The notes under the pieces were generated by a model, which ran no database searches, was not told the origin of the DNA, and was given only the letters and a program-made list of their open reading frames with translations. A stretch of 64,000 nt of DNA from VRUE01 sp035693025 (GTDB lineage: Bacteria > Actinomycetota > Thermoleophilia > Solirubrobacterales > 70-9), in NCBI GenBank assembly GCA_035693025.1, contig DASSHI010000015.1:5324-69323 (forward strand). Reading direction: 5' to 3'. Made by a program: the position numbers and the translations under genes. Below are positions 40,049-49,672 of this stretch, piece by piece; position 1 is the first letter of the stretch, and the number at the start of each line of letters is the position of its first letter.

Positions 40049-41752
40049 ATGCCACGTCGCTTCCTCAGCCTGACGGTAATCGCCGCGGCGTTCCTGCTGG
40101 TCCCCGTGGCCGGCGCCTTCGCCGAAACGGCGACCGTCGAAATCACCGGTGCCGGCAGCGGCGAAGTCAGCAGCGCCGAAGGCCTCCACGCGTATAACCC
40201 AGGCACCCCGCCCGGGTTCATCGGCGAACCGCCGATCGAATGCAGCTACTCCTCGCCCGGCCCGCAGAGCGGTACCTGTTCGGGCGAAATGGAAGAAACC
40301 GAAGAAGGCCTCGCCCTGACGGCGATGATCGCCAAGCCGGCTCCCGGCTCGGCGTTCGCAGGCTGGACGGTGAGCGGCTTGCAGGTCATCCCCCACTACC
40401 TGGGCGGCTGCCAGAGCGAACGGGGCGAAGCAGGCCTCAGTCCCGACGCCTGGCGTTGGTGCACCGCGGCCACGGTCGAAGGCAGCGGCGGAGAAGTCCA
40501 CTTGAAGGCCGACTTCGAGCCCGCTTACCCGCTTAGCATCGGCTCCAGCGGAACCGGCACGGGTACCCCGCAGTGCGACACCGGCTCGGGCACTCTCGGC
40601 GCCTGCGACGCGGAATACGAACAGGGATCGACCGTGACCGTCCACGCCGCCCCCGACGCGAGCTCGGAATTCGTCGAATGGAAGGGCGAATGCACCAGCG
40701 TCAGCGGCGAAGAATGCGAAGTGACGCTGAGCGGCCCCAAGACGATCGAAGCCGTCTATGCGATCAAGCTGGAGACGCTGACCCTCAACCACACCGGCGA
40801 AGGCTCGCTGAGCGCCGAATGCGACGGCGCACCCTGCGCGTCGCTGAGCGAAATCCCCTACGGGACGACGGTCACGGTGAGCGCCACCTCCGCGGGGCTC
40901 GGCTGGGGGCTCGAAAGCCTCACCGGCACCGGCTCGGCCGCGCCATTCGGCGCCTGTGACGTTGAAACCGTGTCAACCGGCAGCTGTGAATTCGAAATCA
41001 CGCAGGCGACCGAAGTCTCTGCCGAATTCGTCGAAGTGCCGATCAGCGCCCTCTCGGTCTTCCCCGGCGGCAACGGCTCGGGCACGATCAAGGGCCTCTC
41101 GCCCGACGGGCAGATCGACTGCGGCGCCCAGTGCGAAGCCGAATACGACGAAGGCGAAATAGTCGAACTGCAAGCCGAAGCCGCACCCGGCTCGGTCTTC
41201 GCCGGCTGGCTCGGTTGCCACCCGGTCACGGGCGAAACCACCAAGTGCCGGGTGACGCTGAGCGGCTCTGAACCCGTGGTCACCGCCGTCTTCCTCCAAG
41301 AAGGCGAACAGGGACCGCAGGGCGAAGCCGGCCAAAAGGGCGAAAAGGGCAATACCGGCTCTCCCGGCGCAACCGGCTCCCCCGGCCCGCAGGGCGAACC
41401 GGGACCGCAGGGCACCCAGGGCTCCCCTGGCGCAAACGGTGCCCAGGGTCCCGCCGGCGCTGCCGGCCCGCAAGGGCCCCAGGGCGCCCAGGGACCGCCC
41501 GGCAAGGTCAAGGTGATCTGCAAGGTCAAGGGCAAGAAGGTCCGCTGCGTCGTCAAGCAGACCAAATCCCACAAGCGCCACCACCTGCGCTGGCGCCTCA
41601 TGCACCGCGGCCACGCCGTAGCCCACGGCTCGGCCAGCGCCCGTAACGGTCGGGCCCACCTGCGGCTCGACCTCGGCGGCCTGAACCAGGGCCGCTACCG
41701 GCTGCACATCGAGGGACAGAAGGGGGGCGCGCCGCTGCTGATCGGCCGCTAG
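40049..41752 (+). CDS. Exported protein with beta-repeats and a collagen-like segment
   Basis: 567 residues from ATG at 40049, preceded by AAGGAG. Signal peptide RRFLSLTVIAAAFLLVPVAG. Residues ~150-415 hold several divergent InlB-type beta-repeats (STVTVHAAPDASSEFVEWKG, GEIVELQAEAAPGSVFAGWL). Residues 419-487 are 23 uninterrupted Gly-X-Y triplets (GEQGPQGEAGQKGEKGN ... GAQGPPGKV), able to form a collagen triple helix. The C-terminus is basic with a KSHKRHHLRWRLMHRGH stretch. Such modular proteins are surface fibres or adhesins. Glutamate is encoded almost always by GAA here, unlike the metabolic genes nearby. Confidence 0.82.
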   Translation: MPRRFLSLTVIAAAFLLVPVAGAFAETATVEITGAGSGEVSSAEGLHAYNPGTPPGFIGEPPIECSYSSPGPQSGTCSGEMEETEEGLALTAMIAKPAPGSAFAGWTVSGLQVIPHYLGGCQSERGEAGLSPDAWRWCTAATVEGSGGEVHLKADFEPAYPLSIGSSGTGTGTPQCDTGSGTLGACDAEYEQGSTVTVHAAPDASSEFVEWKGECTSVSGEECEVTLSGPKTIEAVYAIKLETLTLNHTGEGSLSAECDGAPCASLSEIPYGTTVTVSATSAGLGWGLESLTGTGSAAPFGACDVETVSTGSCEFEITQATEVSAEFVEVPISALSVFPGGNGSGTIKGLSPDGQIDCGAQCEAEYDEGEIVELQAEAAPGSVFAGWLGCHPVTGETTKCRVTLSGSEPVVTAVFLQEGEQGPQGEAGQKGEKGNTGSPGATGSPGPQGEPGPQGTQGSPGANGAQGPAGAAGPQGPQGAQGPPGKVKVICKVKGKKVRCVVKQTKSHKRHHLRWRLMHRGHAVAHGSASARNGRAHLRLDLGGLNQGRYRLHIEGQKGGAPLLIGR

Positions 41753-41836
41753 GCCGCAGACGCCCCGAGGGGCCGGCGAGAGGCCGGCCCCTCCCAAGCG
41801 CCCATTCGAGGACACCCAAAGGCGAGGAACGAAGAT

Positions 41837-44800
41837 ATGAGGAAAGCAGCGAAAAGCACCATCTCGGCCCTGCTGGCGGCGAGCGCTCTGGCGCTCTCCT
41901 GTCTGGCGCCCGCCTCCGCCCTCGCCTTCGAAGAAACCGAAACCCACATCTTCGACCCGGTTCTCTCGCTGACCGGCAACTGCGCGACCAACACCCTGGA
42001 TCCGATCCCCGACCCCGGCTGCCCCGAAGGCGAACACCCGCCGCGGCGCTTTAAGGTGCCGCGCAACGCGGCGACCGACGAATACGGCGACATCTACGTC
42101 GCCAACAAGCCGATCATCGGCGAAGACACCGCGGCCGTGATCGATGTCTTCAGCCCCCAGGGCTACTTCCTCACCGAGATTCCCGACCACCGCGGGGTCG
42201 AACGGGTGGCGGTGGACTCCGAAGGCAACGTCTATGCACACCGGGAGTTCTACGACGGAACCACCACCCCGCAGGAAAGCGAATCGGCGATCGTCCTCTA
42301 CAAGCCGAAGGTATACAAGCCGCAGACCGGCGAGATCGAATACGAAGCGACGCCGACCTATGTTGCGGGGACGCCGCCCTTTTTTGCGGGTGACGAGACC
42401 GAAATAGTTGCGGGGTCCGCGAAAGCCAAGGGTCTCGACTTCGCGATCCACCTCTCAGTCAACGACGGGATTGCGCTTGACCGCTCCGACGGCCACCTCT
42501 TCGTCAGGAACGGCGCCAAGGTGCTCGAATTCGGCTCCGCCGCCGAAGGCAACCCGCTGCTCGACGCGCACCTGGGCGGCACGATCCAGGAAAGCTACCG
42601 CGAACAAGTGCTCCACTACGACAGCGAAGGCAATCTCGAATCCGAAGAAAAGCGATCGGGAGGAGTCGACACCGGCCCGGTCAAAGCCAGGCCGCCGATC
42701 GAATACGTGCGAAACGGCGAAGGCAAGGTGGTCGAAGAAATAATCGTCGGCGAAGAAGGCCCCGTGGTGCGCGAAGGGGCGGTTGAAATAGGTCGGTCGG
42801 TCACGGTCGACTCCTCCAACCATGACGTCTACGTGGATTCGAGCCCGACCGGTGCGGAATACCCGAGGGTCGTGGTCCTCGACGGTTCCGACCCCGAACA
42901 TCCGAAGGTCCGCACGATCGATGGCTCCTGCCTGTCCGGCGGCCACTTCAACTCCGATACAACTGTCTCGCTGTCGATTGCGATCGACGAATCGAACGGG
43001 CACGTCTTCGTCGACGATCGCGGCTCCAGCGACTTCTCCAAGCCCTTCGTCTACGAGTTCACCGAAGCCGGCGCATGCGTATCGACTATCCAGCACAGCT
43101 TCGAAGACGCCTTCACCTCGGAGATCGCGATCGACAACGGCGCCCAGAGCCCCAACGGAGCGCTGAACCCAGACGGCCGCTACCTCTTCGTCCCCTCGGG
43201 AGAACTCGGGAACAGGAGCCACCTCTACGCGTTCGCGCCGGTGGCGAGCGTGAGCGAAGCCCCGGAAGTCGAATCGACCTCCTTCGGCGACGTCGGCGAA
43301 ACCGAAGCGACGCTGCGGGCGAGGGTCAACCCCAAAGGCACCGCGACCCACTACGCCTTCCAGTACACCACGCAGGCGAGCTATGAAGCCGAAGGCTTCG
43401 CCTCGGCGCTCACGGCCGGCGAAGGCGACCTGCCGGCCGGCACGACCGCCTTGGCCGTGTCGGCTTCGCTGACCGGCCTCTCGCCCGGAACCACTTACCG
43501 CTTCCGCGTCGTGGCCGAAAGCCCCTGCAAGCCCGAAGGGTGCAGGGGGGAAGCCGAATCCTCCTTTGCCACCTTCGCCCCGGTGCGCCAGTCCGGCAGT
43601 TGCCCCAACGCGGCGCTTCGCACCGGCCTCTCGGCGGCGCTGCCCGACTGCCGCGCCTATGAGCTGGTGACGCCGGAGAACACCAACGGGCATGCTCCGA
43701 CCGCCCCGAACATCGATCCCGGGCCGAACTTCGGAACTCCTCCCGCCTCGCCCGACGGCGGCAACGTCGCCTTCCTGGTCGCGGGCGGTCCGCTGACCGG
43801 CTATGCCGGCGCCGGCAGCGCTGCGGGTGACATCTACGCCGCGGCGCGCACGGCTTCCGGCTGGCAGACCGAAAGCCTCGGCCCCGACGGGACCCAGGCC
43901 TCCTACCCCAGCCCGGGCGGCCTCTCGCCCGATCATTCCTATGCCACGGGGTGGACGGGCTTCGGCGGCAACGGCTTCGACGGCTCGCTCGCGGTTGCAC
44001 CGTTCACCAACTACGTCCGGCTGCCCAGCGGAGCGATCGCGCTGATCGGCGAAGGCAGCCTGGCTACCGACCCCGACGTCTCCCCCCGCGCGATCGCCGC
44101 CGGGGACGCCCACCTGATCTTCTCGGCCGATACGGTCGGCCACATTCCACTACAGCTGGAGCCCGACGCGCCGCCCACCGGCACCTCCGCCATCTACGAC
44201 CGCACGCCCGACGGGAAACTGCACGTGCTCTCGCTGCTGCCCGGGGACGTCACGCCCGCAGCGGGTGAAGACGCCGCATACCAAGGCGCTTCGGCGGACG
44301 GCTCCGCAGTCGCCTTCAAGCTCGGCGCCACCACGGATGCCCAGGCCAAAGCGCCCCTCTACGTCCGAGTCGACGACGCCGAGACCCTCGAAGCCGCCCC
44401 AGCGGGGGGCGAACCGACGCTTGCCGGGATCTCCGCCGCGGGCCGCTACGTCTTCTACCTGAATGGCGGCGACCTCTACCGCTTCGACACCGAAACCGAA
44501 GCGCGGGCGCGGATCACCGAAAGCGGCGACGCGACCGTCGTCGACGTCCCGGCCGGCGGCACGTCCGTCTACTTCGTCTCGCCGAGTGTCTTGACGGACG
44601 AGCCGAATCCGCTGAATCAGGAAGCGCAGACGGGGCAGGACAACCTGTATCGCTGGAACGGAGGAGCGGTCCAGTTCGTCGCGACCGTGACCGAAGGCGA
44701 CATGGGGTCCGGCCTCGGCCTGTGGATCCAGGGCCTCGCTACCGGCGCGACGGCGCTCTCCCCCGCGCGTAGCACCCCCGATGGCTCGGCACTCCTCTTC

Positions 44801-45565
44801 GCGTCAGAAGCCGACCTGACCTCCTATGAATCCGAAGGCTCGGCGGAGATCTACCGCTACGACGCCGCGCAGGGAAGCCTCGACTGCCTTTCCTGCGACC
44901 CGACGAAGGGACCCCCCACGGGCAGCGCACATCTGCAGACGCTCGCGCAGACGGGCGATCCTGGCCCCGTCAACGAGTTCGCCCAGATCCCCAACCTCTC
45001 GCCCGACGGCCACCGCGCCTTCTTCGAGAGCCCCGACGCCCTCGTCCCCGCCGACACCGACGAACGCCAGGACGTCTATGAGTGGGAGGCGAACGGCGCC
45101 GGCAGCTGCGCGACCCCCGGCGGCTGCCTGTTCCTGATCTCCTCGGGCAAAAGCGCCCGCGACAACTATCTCTTCGGGGTGAGCGAATCGGGGAACGACG
45201 CCTTCGTCTACTCCTCCGATCTGCTGACCGCAGAGGACGGCGACGAAACGCCTTCGGTCTATGACGCAAGAGTGAACGGCGGCTTTGCGTCGGGCTCATC
45301 ACACTCGGAGTGCCAGGGCGAAGCCTGCCAGCCGGCGGCCGAGGCCCCGCAGGGACAGACCCCCGCCAGCGCCACCTTCCACGGCGCCGGCAACGTGGCG
45401 CAGAAGGCGCACCAGCGACGCTGTGGGCGCGGCAAGCGCAAGCTGAGCAGGCGCGGCAAGGTGCGCTGCGTTCCCAAGCACCGCAGACACCACCACCGCA
45501 AGCACGGCCATCACAAGCGCAAGGCGCACGCAAGAGCCCACGCCAACAGGAGGACGGCACGATGA
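41837..45565 (+). CDS. Large exported protein, FnIII plus 'LPDCRAYELV' family module
   Basis: 1242 residues. Signal peptide near residues 1-32 (STISALLAASALALSCLAPA). Residues ~60-460 resemble an NHL/beta-propeller-type repeat region (GDIYVANKP, VERVAVDSEGNVYAHREF, IDESNGHVFVDDRG). A fibronectin type III domain follows (~475-575: ETEATLRARVNPKGTATHYA, GLSPGTTYRFRVVAES). Then CPNAALRTGLSAALPDCRAY opens a ~550-residue propeller-like module that I know as abundant in Thermoleophilia. The end is a strongly basic His/Arg/Lys tail (KHRRHHHRKHGHHKRK). Role unknown; surface location is well supported. Its stop overlaps the next start (ATGA). Confidence 0.8.
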   Translation: MRKAAKSTISALLAASALALSCLAPASALAFEETETHIFDPVLSLTGNCATNTLDPIPDPGCPEGEHPPRRFKVPRNAATDEYGDIYVANKPIIGEDTAAVIDVFSPQGYFLTEIPDHRGVERVAVDSEGNVYAHREFYDGTTTPQESESAIVLYKPKVYKPQTGEIEYEATPTYVAGTPPFFAGDETEIVAGSAKAKGLDFAIHLSVNDGIALDRSDGHLFVRNGAKVLEFGSAAEGNPLLDAHLGGTIQESYREQVLHYDSEGNLESEEKRSGGVDTGPVKARPPIEYVRNGEGKVVEEIIVGEEGPVVREGAVEIGRSVTVDSSNHDVYVDSSPTGAEYPRVVVLDGSDPEHPKVRTIDGSCLSGGHFNSDTTVSLSIAIDESNGHVFVDDRGSSDFSKPFVYEFTEAGACVSTIQHSFEDAFTSEIAIDNGAQSPNGALNPDGRYLFVPSGELGNRSHLYAFAPVASVSEAPEVESTSFGDVGETEATLRARVNPKGTATHYAFQYTTQASYEAEGFASALTAGEGDLPAGTTALAVSASLTGLSPGTTYRFRVVAESPCKPEGCRGEAESSFATFAPVRQSGSCPNAALRTGLSAALPDCRAYELVTPENTNGHAPTAPNIDPGPNFGTPPASPDGGNVAFLVAGGPLTGYAGAGSAAGDIYAAARTASGWQTESLGPDGTQASYPSPGGLSPDHSYATGWTGFGGNGFDGSLAVAPFTNYVRLPSGAIALIGEGSLATDPDVSPRAIAAGDAHLIFSADTVGHIPLQLEPDAPPTGTSAIYDRTPDGKLHVLSLLPGDVTPAAGEDAAYQGASADGSAVAFKLGATTDAQAKAPLYVRVDDAETLEAAPAGGEPTLAGISAAGRYVFYLNGGDLYRFDTETEARARITESGDATVVDVPAGGTSVYFVSPSVLTDEPNPLNQEAQTGQDNLYRWNGGAVQFVATVTEGDMGSGLGLWIQGLATGATALSPARSTPDGSALLFASEADLTSYESEGSAEIYRYDAAQGSLDCLSCDPTKGPPTGSAHLQTLAQTGDPGPVNEFAQIPNLSPDGHRAFFESPDALVPADTDERQDVYEWEANGAGSCATPGGCLFLISSGKSARDNYLFGVSESGNDAFVYSSDLLTAEDGDETPSVYDARVNGGFASGSSHSECQGEACQPAAEAPQGQTPASATFHGAGNVAQKAHQRRCGRGKRKLSRRGKVRCVPKHRRHHHRKHGHHKRKAHARAHANRRTAR

Positions 45566-48360
45566 AGCACCTGCTCGCACTCGCGATCGCGGTGACCCTC
45601 GCCTGCGCTTTGGCGCCAGGCGCCAGTGCCGCCGAATTCGACAAATACGCGATCGAATCTGCCTCCTCCTCGCTCTCGAGCAACCAGGCCGGCGCCCACG
45701 CGGACTTCACGACGACCTTCCAGCTGAGCTCGGCCGAAGGCAATCCCTTCGCGCTGACGCGCAATGTCGTCGTCAAGCTGCCGGCGGGCCTGTTCGGCAA
45801 TCCACGGCCCTTCCCGACCTGCACCAACCTGCAGCTCGGCATCCTCCCCGCAGAAAACGAATGCCCGATCGACTCGCAGGTCGGCTCGACCAAAATCACC
45901 CTGGGCGGCGTCTGGCCCGGCACCTTCGAAGACCCGATATACAACATGGCCGACCCGCCGCCCGGCGTCGCTGCTCGCTTCGGCTTCTTCGCGGCGGTAT
46001 ATCCCATGGCGATCGACGTGCGCCTGGACCCGGTCGACCACCGCCTCGTCGCCACGATCGCCAACGCGCCATCGTTGGCCGCCTTCATCGGCGCGACGAC
46101 GACCTTCTGGGGGGTGCCGGCGGCCGAAAGCCACGACATCGAACGGATCACCCCGCTGGAGACGATCACCGGCGGCGGCCCGTCCGGCGGCCGCCCCTCG
46201 ACCCTGCCCGAAGTCCCCTTCATGACCAACCCGACGAGCTGCGAATCCGGCCAACAGGTCGAATTCACGGCGACCAGCTACCAGCTGCCCGAATCCCCGC
46301 GGACCAAAGTCGTCCCCTTCCCGCAGATAACCGGCTGCTCGCTGGTCGGCTTTAACCCCGAGGTATCGGTCTCGCCGAGCACTGAACAGGCATCGAGCGG
46401 CAGCGGCCTCAACTACACCCTCGAGCTGCCCGACAAAGGCCTGCAGTTCCCCAACGTGCGCTATGACTCCGAGCTGCAAAAGGCCGTCGTCACCCTGCCG
46501 CGTGGGATGACGCTGAACCCCTCAGAGGCAGAGGGCCTTGGGGTCTGCAGCGAAGCCGAACTGGCGCGGGAGAGATATGACTCCGCTCCGGGGGAAGGCT
46601 GCGCGGAATCCTCGAAGATCGGCAACCTCACCTCGGCCAGCCCGGTGCTCTCCGAGGAAGCCACGGGCTCCCTCTACGTCGCAAAGCCCTACGAGAACCC
46701 GACCGGCTCCCTGGTCGCGATCTACCTCGTCTTGAAGATCCCCGATCGCGGCGTGATCGTGAAGCTCGCCGGCAAGGTCGAGCCCGACCCGAACACCGGC
46801 CAGCTGATCACGACCTTCGAAGACGTCCCCCAGCTGCCTGTCTCCTCCTTCGATCTGCACTTCCGCGAAGGCGCGCGCTCGCCGCTGATCACCCCGCCGG
46901 CCTGCGGGACCTATGAGACGCTCTCGCGGCTCACCCCCCACGCGAGCCCCGCTTCGCCGCTCTCCCTGCAGAGCCCGATGGGGATTGCCTCGGGGCCAAA
47001 CCACTCCGCCTGCCCGGCGGGCGGCGCCCGTCCCTTCGAGCCGGGCTTCGAAGCCGGCACGCTGAACAACCAGGCCGGCTCCTACTCGCCCTTCGATATG
47101 CGCCTGACCCGTGGGGACGGTGAACAGGACATGGGGAAGTTCTCCTTCGTCTTGCCGCCGGGAGTGGTGCCGAAGCTCGCTGGCATCCCCTACTGCCCAG
47201 ACGCGGCGATCGCCCAGGCCAGAGGTCGCCAGGGCCCCAAGGGGGGAACCGAAGAGATCGACGGCCCCTCCTGCCCGGCGGCTAGCCAGATCGGCATCAC
47301 CCTGGGCGGCGCCGGCGTCGGCTCGCAGCTCACCTACGTCCCAGGAAAGCTCTACCTCGCCGGCCCCTGGCACGGCGACCCGATCAGCGCGGTGGCGATC
47401 GTCCCCGCCGTCGCCGGCCCCTTCGACGCCGGCACGATCGTCGTCCGCGAGGCCCTGCGCCTCAACCCGGTCACCCACGTCGGCGAAGTCGACGGCTCGG
47501 CGTCCGATCCGATCCCCCACATCCTCAAGGGCATCCCGCTGAACGTGCGCGAAGTGCGCGTGTCGGCCGACAGGCCCGAGTTCACCCTCAACCCGACCAG
47601 CTGCGAAACCTTCGCGGCGCAGGCGACGATCTGGGGCGACGGCACCGCCCAGGAACCGCTGGCCCCCCATCCGGTCGACCGATCGACCCGTTTCCAGGCG
47701 GCGGGCTGCGCCGCGCTCGCCTTCAAGCCGCGTCTCGCCCTGAAGCTCAGGGGAGGCACCCGCCGGGCCAAGTTCCCCGCCCTGCACGCCGTCTATTCCC
47801 CCCACCGGGGCGAGGCCAACCTCTCGCGCCTGGCGCTCACCTTCCCCAAGTCGGAGTTCATCGAACAGGGCCACTTCCGCACGATCTGCACCCGAGTGCA
47901 GTTCGCCGCCGGAGCCGGCTTCGGCTCCCAGTGCCCCAAGGGCTCGGTCTACGGCCACATCAAGGTCTGGACGCCGCTCTTGGACGAACCGCTGCAGGGC
48001 CCCGTCTACCTGCGCTCCTCCAACCACAACCTGCCCGACGCGGTCTTTGCCCTGCACGGGCTGGTCGACATCGAGATCGCCACCCGGATCGACTCCGTGC
48101 ACGGGCGCCTGCGAGCGGTCGTCTCCGGCGCCCCCGACGCGCCGGTCTCCCGCGCGATCGTCGACATGCAGGGCGGCCAGAAGGGCCTTTTCGTCAACAG
48201 CCGCAACCTCTGCCACAAGCAGAAGCGAAACAAGGCCCTCGTCGACGCTGGCGCCCAGAACGGCAAGCGCCAGCTGAGCAGGCCGGTGCTGCGGGCGCTG
48301 GCGTGCGGCAAGCACCGGGTCAAGCGCCACGGGAGGCATCACAGGCGGCACGGACGCTAA
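45562..48360 (+). CDS. Large exported protein of unknown function
   Basis: 932 residues from ATG at 45562, translationally coupled to the preceding gene and behind AGGAGG. Signal peptide KHLLALAIAVTLACALAPGA. The mature protein is beta-rich with repeated units around paired cysteines (PFPTCTNLQLGILPAENECP, GITLGGAGVGSQL, FTLNPTSCETFAAQATIWGD), suggesting two or more homologous domains. The end carries a basic tail, KHRVKRHGRHHRRHGR. I know similar proteins from Thermoleophilia next to the 'LPDCRAYELV' type. No catalytic motif is visible; it probably works with its operon partner at the cell surface. Confidence 0.78.
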   Translation: MKHLLALAIAVTLACALAPGASAAEFDKYAIESASSSLSSNQAGAHADFTTTFQLSSAEGNPFALTRNVVVKLPAGLFGNPRPFPTCTNLQLGILPAENECPIDSQVGSTKITLGGVWPGTFEDPIYNMADPPPGVAARFGFFAAVYPMAIDVRLDPVDHRLVATIANAPSLAAFIGATTTFWGVPAAESHDIERITPLETITGGGPSGGRPSTLPEVPFMTNPTSCESGQQVEFTATSYQLPESPRTKVVPFPQITGCSLVGFNPEVSVSPSTEQASSGSGLNYTLELPDKGLQFPNVRYDSELQKAVVTLPRGMTLNPSEAEGLGVCSEAELARERYDSAPGEGCAESSKIGNLTSASPVLSEEATGSLYVAKPYENPTGSLVAIYLVLKIPDRGVIVKLAGKVEPDPNTGQLITTFEDVPQLPVSSFDLHFREGARSPLITPPACGTYETLSRLTPHASPASPLSLQSPMGIASGPNHSACPAGGARPFEPGFEAGTLNNQAGSYSPFDMRLTRGDGEQDMGKFSFVLPPGVVPKLAGIPYCPDAAIAQARGRQGPKGGTEEIDGPSCPAASQIGITLGGAGVGSQLTYVPGKLYLAGPWHGDPISAVAIVPAVAGPFDAGTIVVREALRLNPVTHVGEVDGSASDPIPHILKGIPLNVREVRVSADRPEFTLNPTSCETFAAQATIWGDGTAQEPLAPHPVDRSTRFQAAGCAALAFKPRLALKLRGGTRRAKFPALHAVYSPHRGEANLSRLALTFPKSEFIEQGHFRTICTRVQFAAGAGFGSQCPKGSVYGHIKVWTPLLDEPLQGPVYLRSSNHNLPDAVFALHGLVDIEIATRIDSVHGRLRAVVSGAPDAPVSRAIVDMQGGQKGLFVNSRNLCHKQKRNKALVDAGAQNGKRQLSRPVLRALACGKHRVKRHGRHHRRHGR

Positions 48361-48375
48361 GCGGCTCTCGCCGGG

Positions 48376-49572
48376 GTGCCTGGTTCGTTGGAAGCGAGTC
48401 TTCTAACGGCGCGCCGGGGGATCGCCGAACGGCTCCGGGCGCGCCGCGAGGAGGTCGAAGAGGCGATCGCGACGCGCCTCTGGGCCATCGCCGACCCCTC
48501 GGAGCTATCCAGCCCCGGCTACGCCGACGGTTTGCGCGACGCCCTCGCCTCAGCCCTTGGGCAGGCGATCGGCACACTCGAGCGCGGAGGGGACTCTGCC
48601 CCCGAGCTTCCGCCTCCGCTGCTCGCCCAGGCGCGGCTCGCCGCGCGCCGCGGGGTCAGCCTCGACACCGTGCTTCGTCGCTGCCTCGCCGGTCACTCGC
48701 TGCTCGACCGGTTCATCGTCGAAGAGGCGAACGCAGTTGGCCCCGAGGGCCGAGCCGTCCTCGGCCGGCTGCTCGGCGAGCAGGCGGCCGTCTTCGACCG
48801 CGTGATCGAGGCGGTGGGCGAGGAGCACCGCCGCGAGGCCGAGCGGCCGAGGGGCTCGCGCGAGGAACGGCGCGCCGAGCGGGTGCGTCGCCTGCTCGTC
48901 GGGGAGGCGCTCGACGCGAGCGATCTGGGGTATGCGCTCGACGGCTGGCATGTCGGCGTGGTGGGCAACGGCGCCGTCTCGCCGATCCTCGAGAGGCTGG
49001 TCGCCACCCTGGACGCGAGATTACTGCGGGTCTCGGGCGAGGAGGGGGAGGTCTGGGTCTGGCTGGGATCGCGGCGCGAGCTCGGCGCCGGGGACGTTGC
49101 CGCCGCCACCGCCCTCGCCGAGGCGGCGATCTCACCGGGATCTGTCCTCGCCTTCGGCGAGCCCGCGAGGGGGGTAGGGGGCTGGCGGCTCTCCCATCGT
49201 CAGGCAGCTGCCGCTGCGATGGTCGCGCGGACGTGCGCGCTGCCTGTGGCTCGCTATGCGACGGTCGCACTGCTCGCATCCGCGCTCTCCGACAGACTTT
49301 TGGCTGAGTCCCTTCGTCAACTGTATGTCGCTCCTCTGAGAAGAGCGGAGGACCGCAGGCAAGCACTCGCGGACACGGTGCTGGCATACCTCGCCGCCGA
49401 CCGGAACCTCAGCTCCACAGCTGCCGCTCTGGGGATCAACCGCAAGACCGTGCGAAAGCGCATCGAGCGCGCCGAGGCAAGGCTCGGCCAGCAGATCCCG
49501 CGATGCTCCGCCGAGCTCGAGATCGCTCTGAGGCTGGAGAACGCCCTCGCCGACCGTACCCACCGCGGGTAG
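48376..49572 (+). CDS. PucR/CdaR-type regulator with C-terminal HTH
   Basis: 398 residues from GTG at 48376. The N-terminal ~180 residues are helical and resemble the RsbRD/PucR-associated sensor region (LAARRGVSLDTVLRRCLAGH). The C-terminus is an HTH_30 domain: LADTVLAYLAADRNLSSTAA, ALGINRKTVRKRIERAEARL. It follows the exported-protein operon by 15 bases and precedes the metzincin gene, so it is a candidate regulator of these surface proteins. Glutamate codons here are mainly GAG, unlike its neighbours. Confidence 0.8.
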   Translation: MPGSLEASLLTARRGIAERLRARREEVEEAIATRLWAIADPSELSSPGYADGLRDALASALGQAIGTLERGGDSAPELPPPLLAQARLAARRGVSLDTVLRRCLAGHSLLDRFIVEEANAVGPEGRAVLGRLLGEQAAVFDRVIEAVGEEHRREAERPRGSREERRAERVRRLLVGEALDASDLGYALDGWHVGVVGNGAVSPILERLVATLDARLLRVSGEEGEVWVWLGSRRELGAGDVAAATALAEAAISPGSVLAFGEPARGVGGWRLSHRQAAAAAMVARTCALPVARYATVALLASALSDRLLAESLRQLYVAPLRRAEDRRQALADTVLAYLAADRNLSSTAAALGINRKTVRKRIERAEARLGQQIPRCSAELEIALRLENALADRTHRG

Positions 49573-49672
49573 AACACTTGCGAAGTCGGGTCACATTGGC
49601 CACTCCCAGAGTCGACCGTTCGGTGAGGATGGACGCAAGTCATCGTCCAGCCCCACAGGAGGAGCCCCCCAG

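Noticed and set aside
41303..41505. CRISPR-like array of short repeats
   Set aside because: The 9-base periodicity is the codon pattern of Gly-X-Y triplets, without constant repeats or spacers. No CRISPR array or cas gene was seen in the window.
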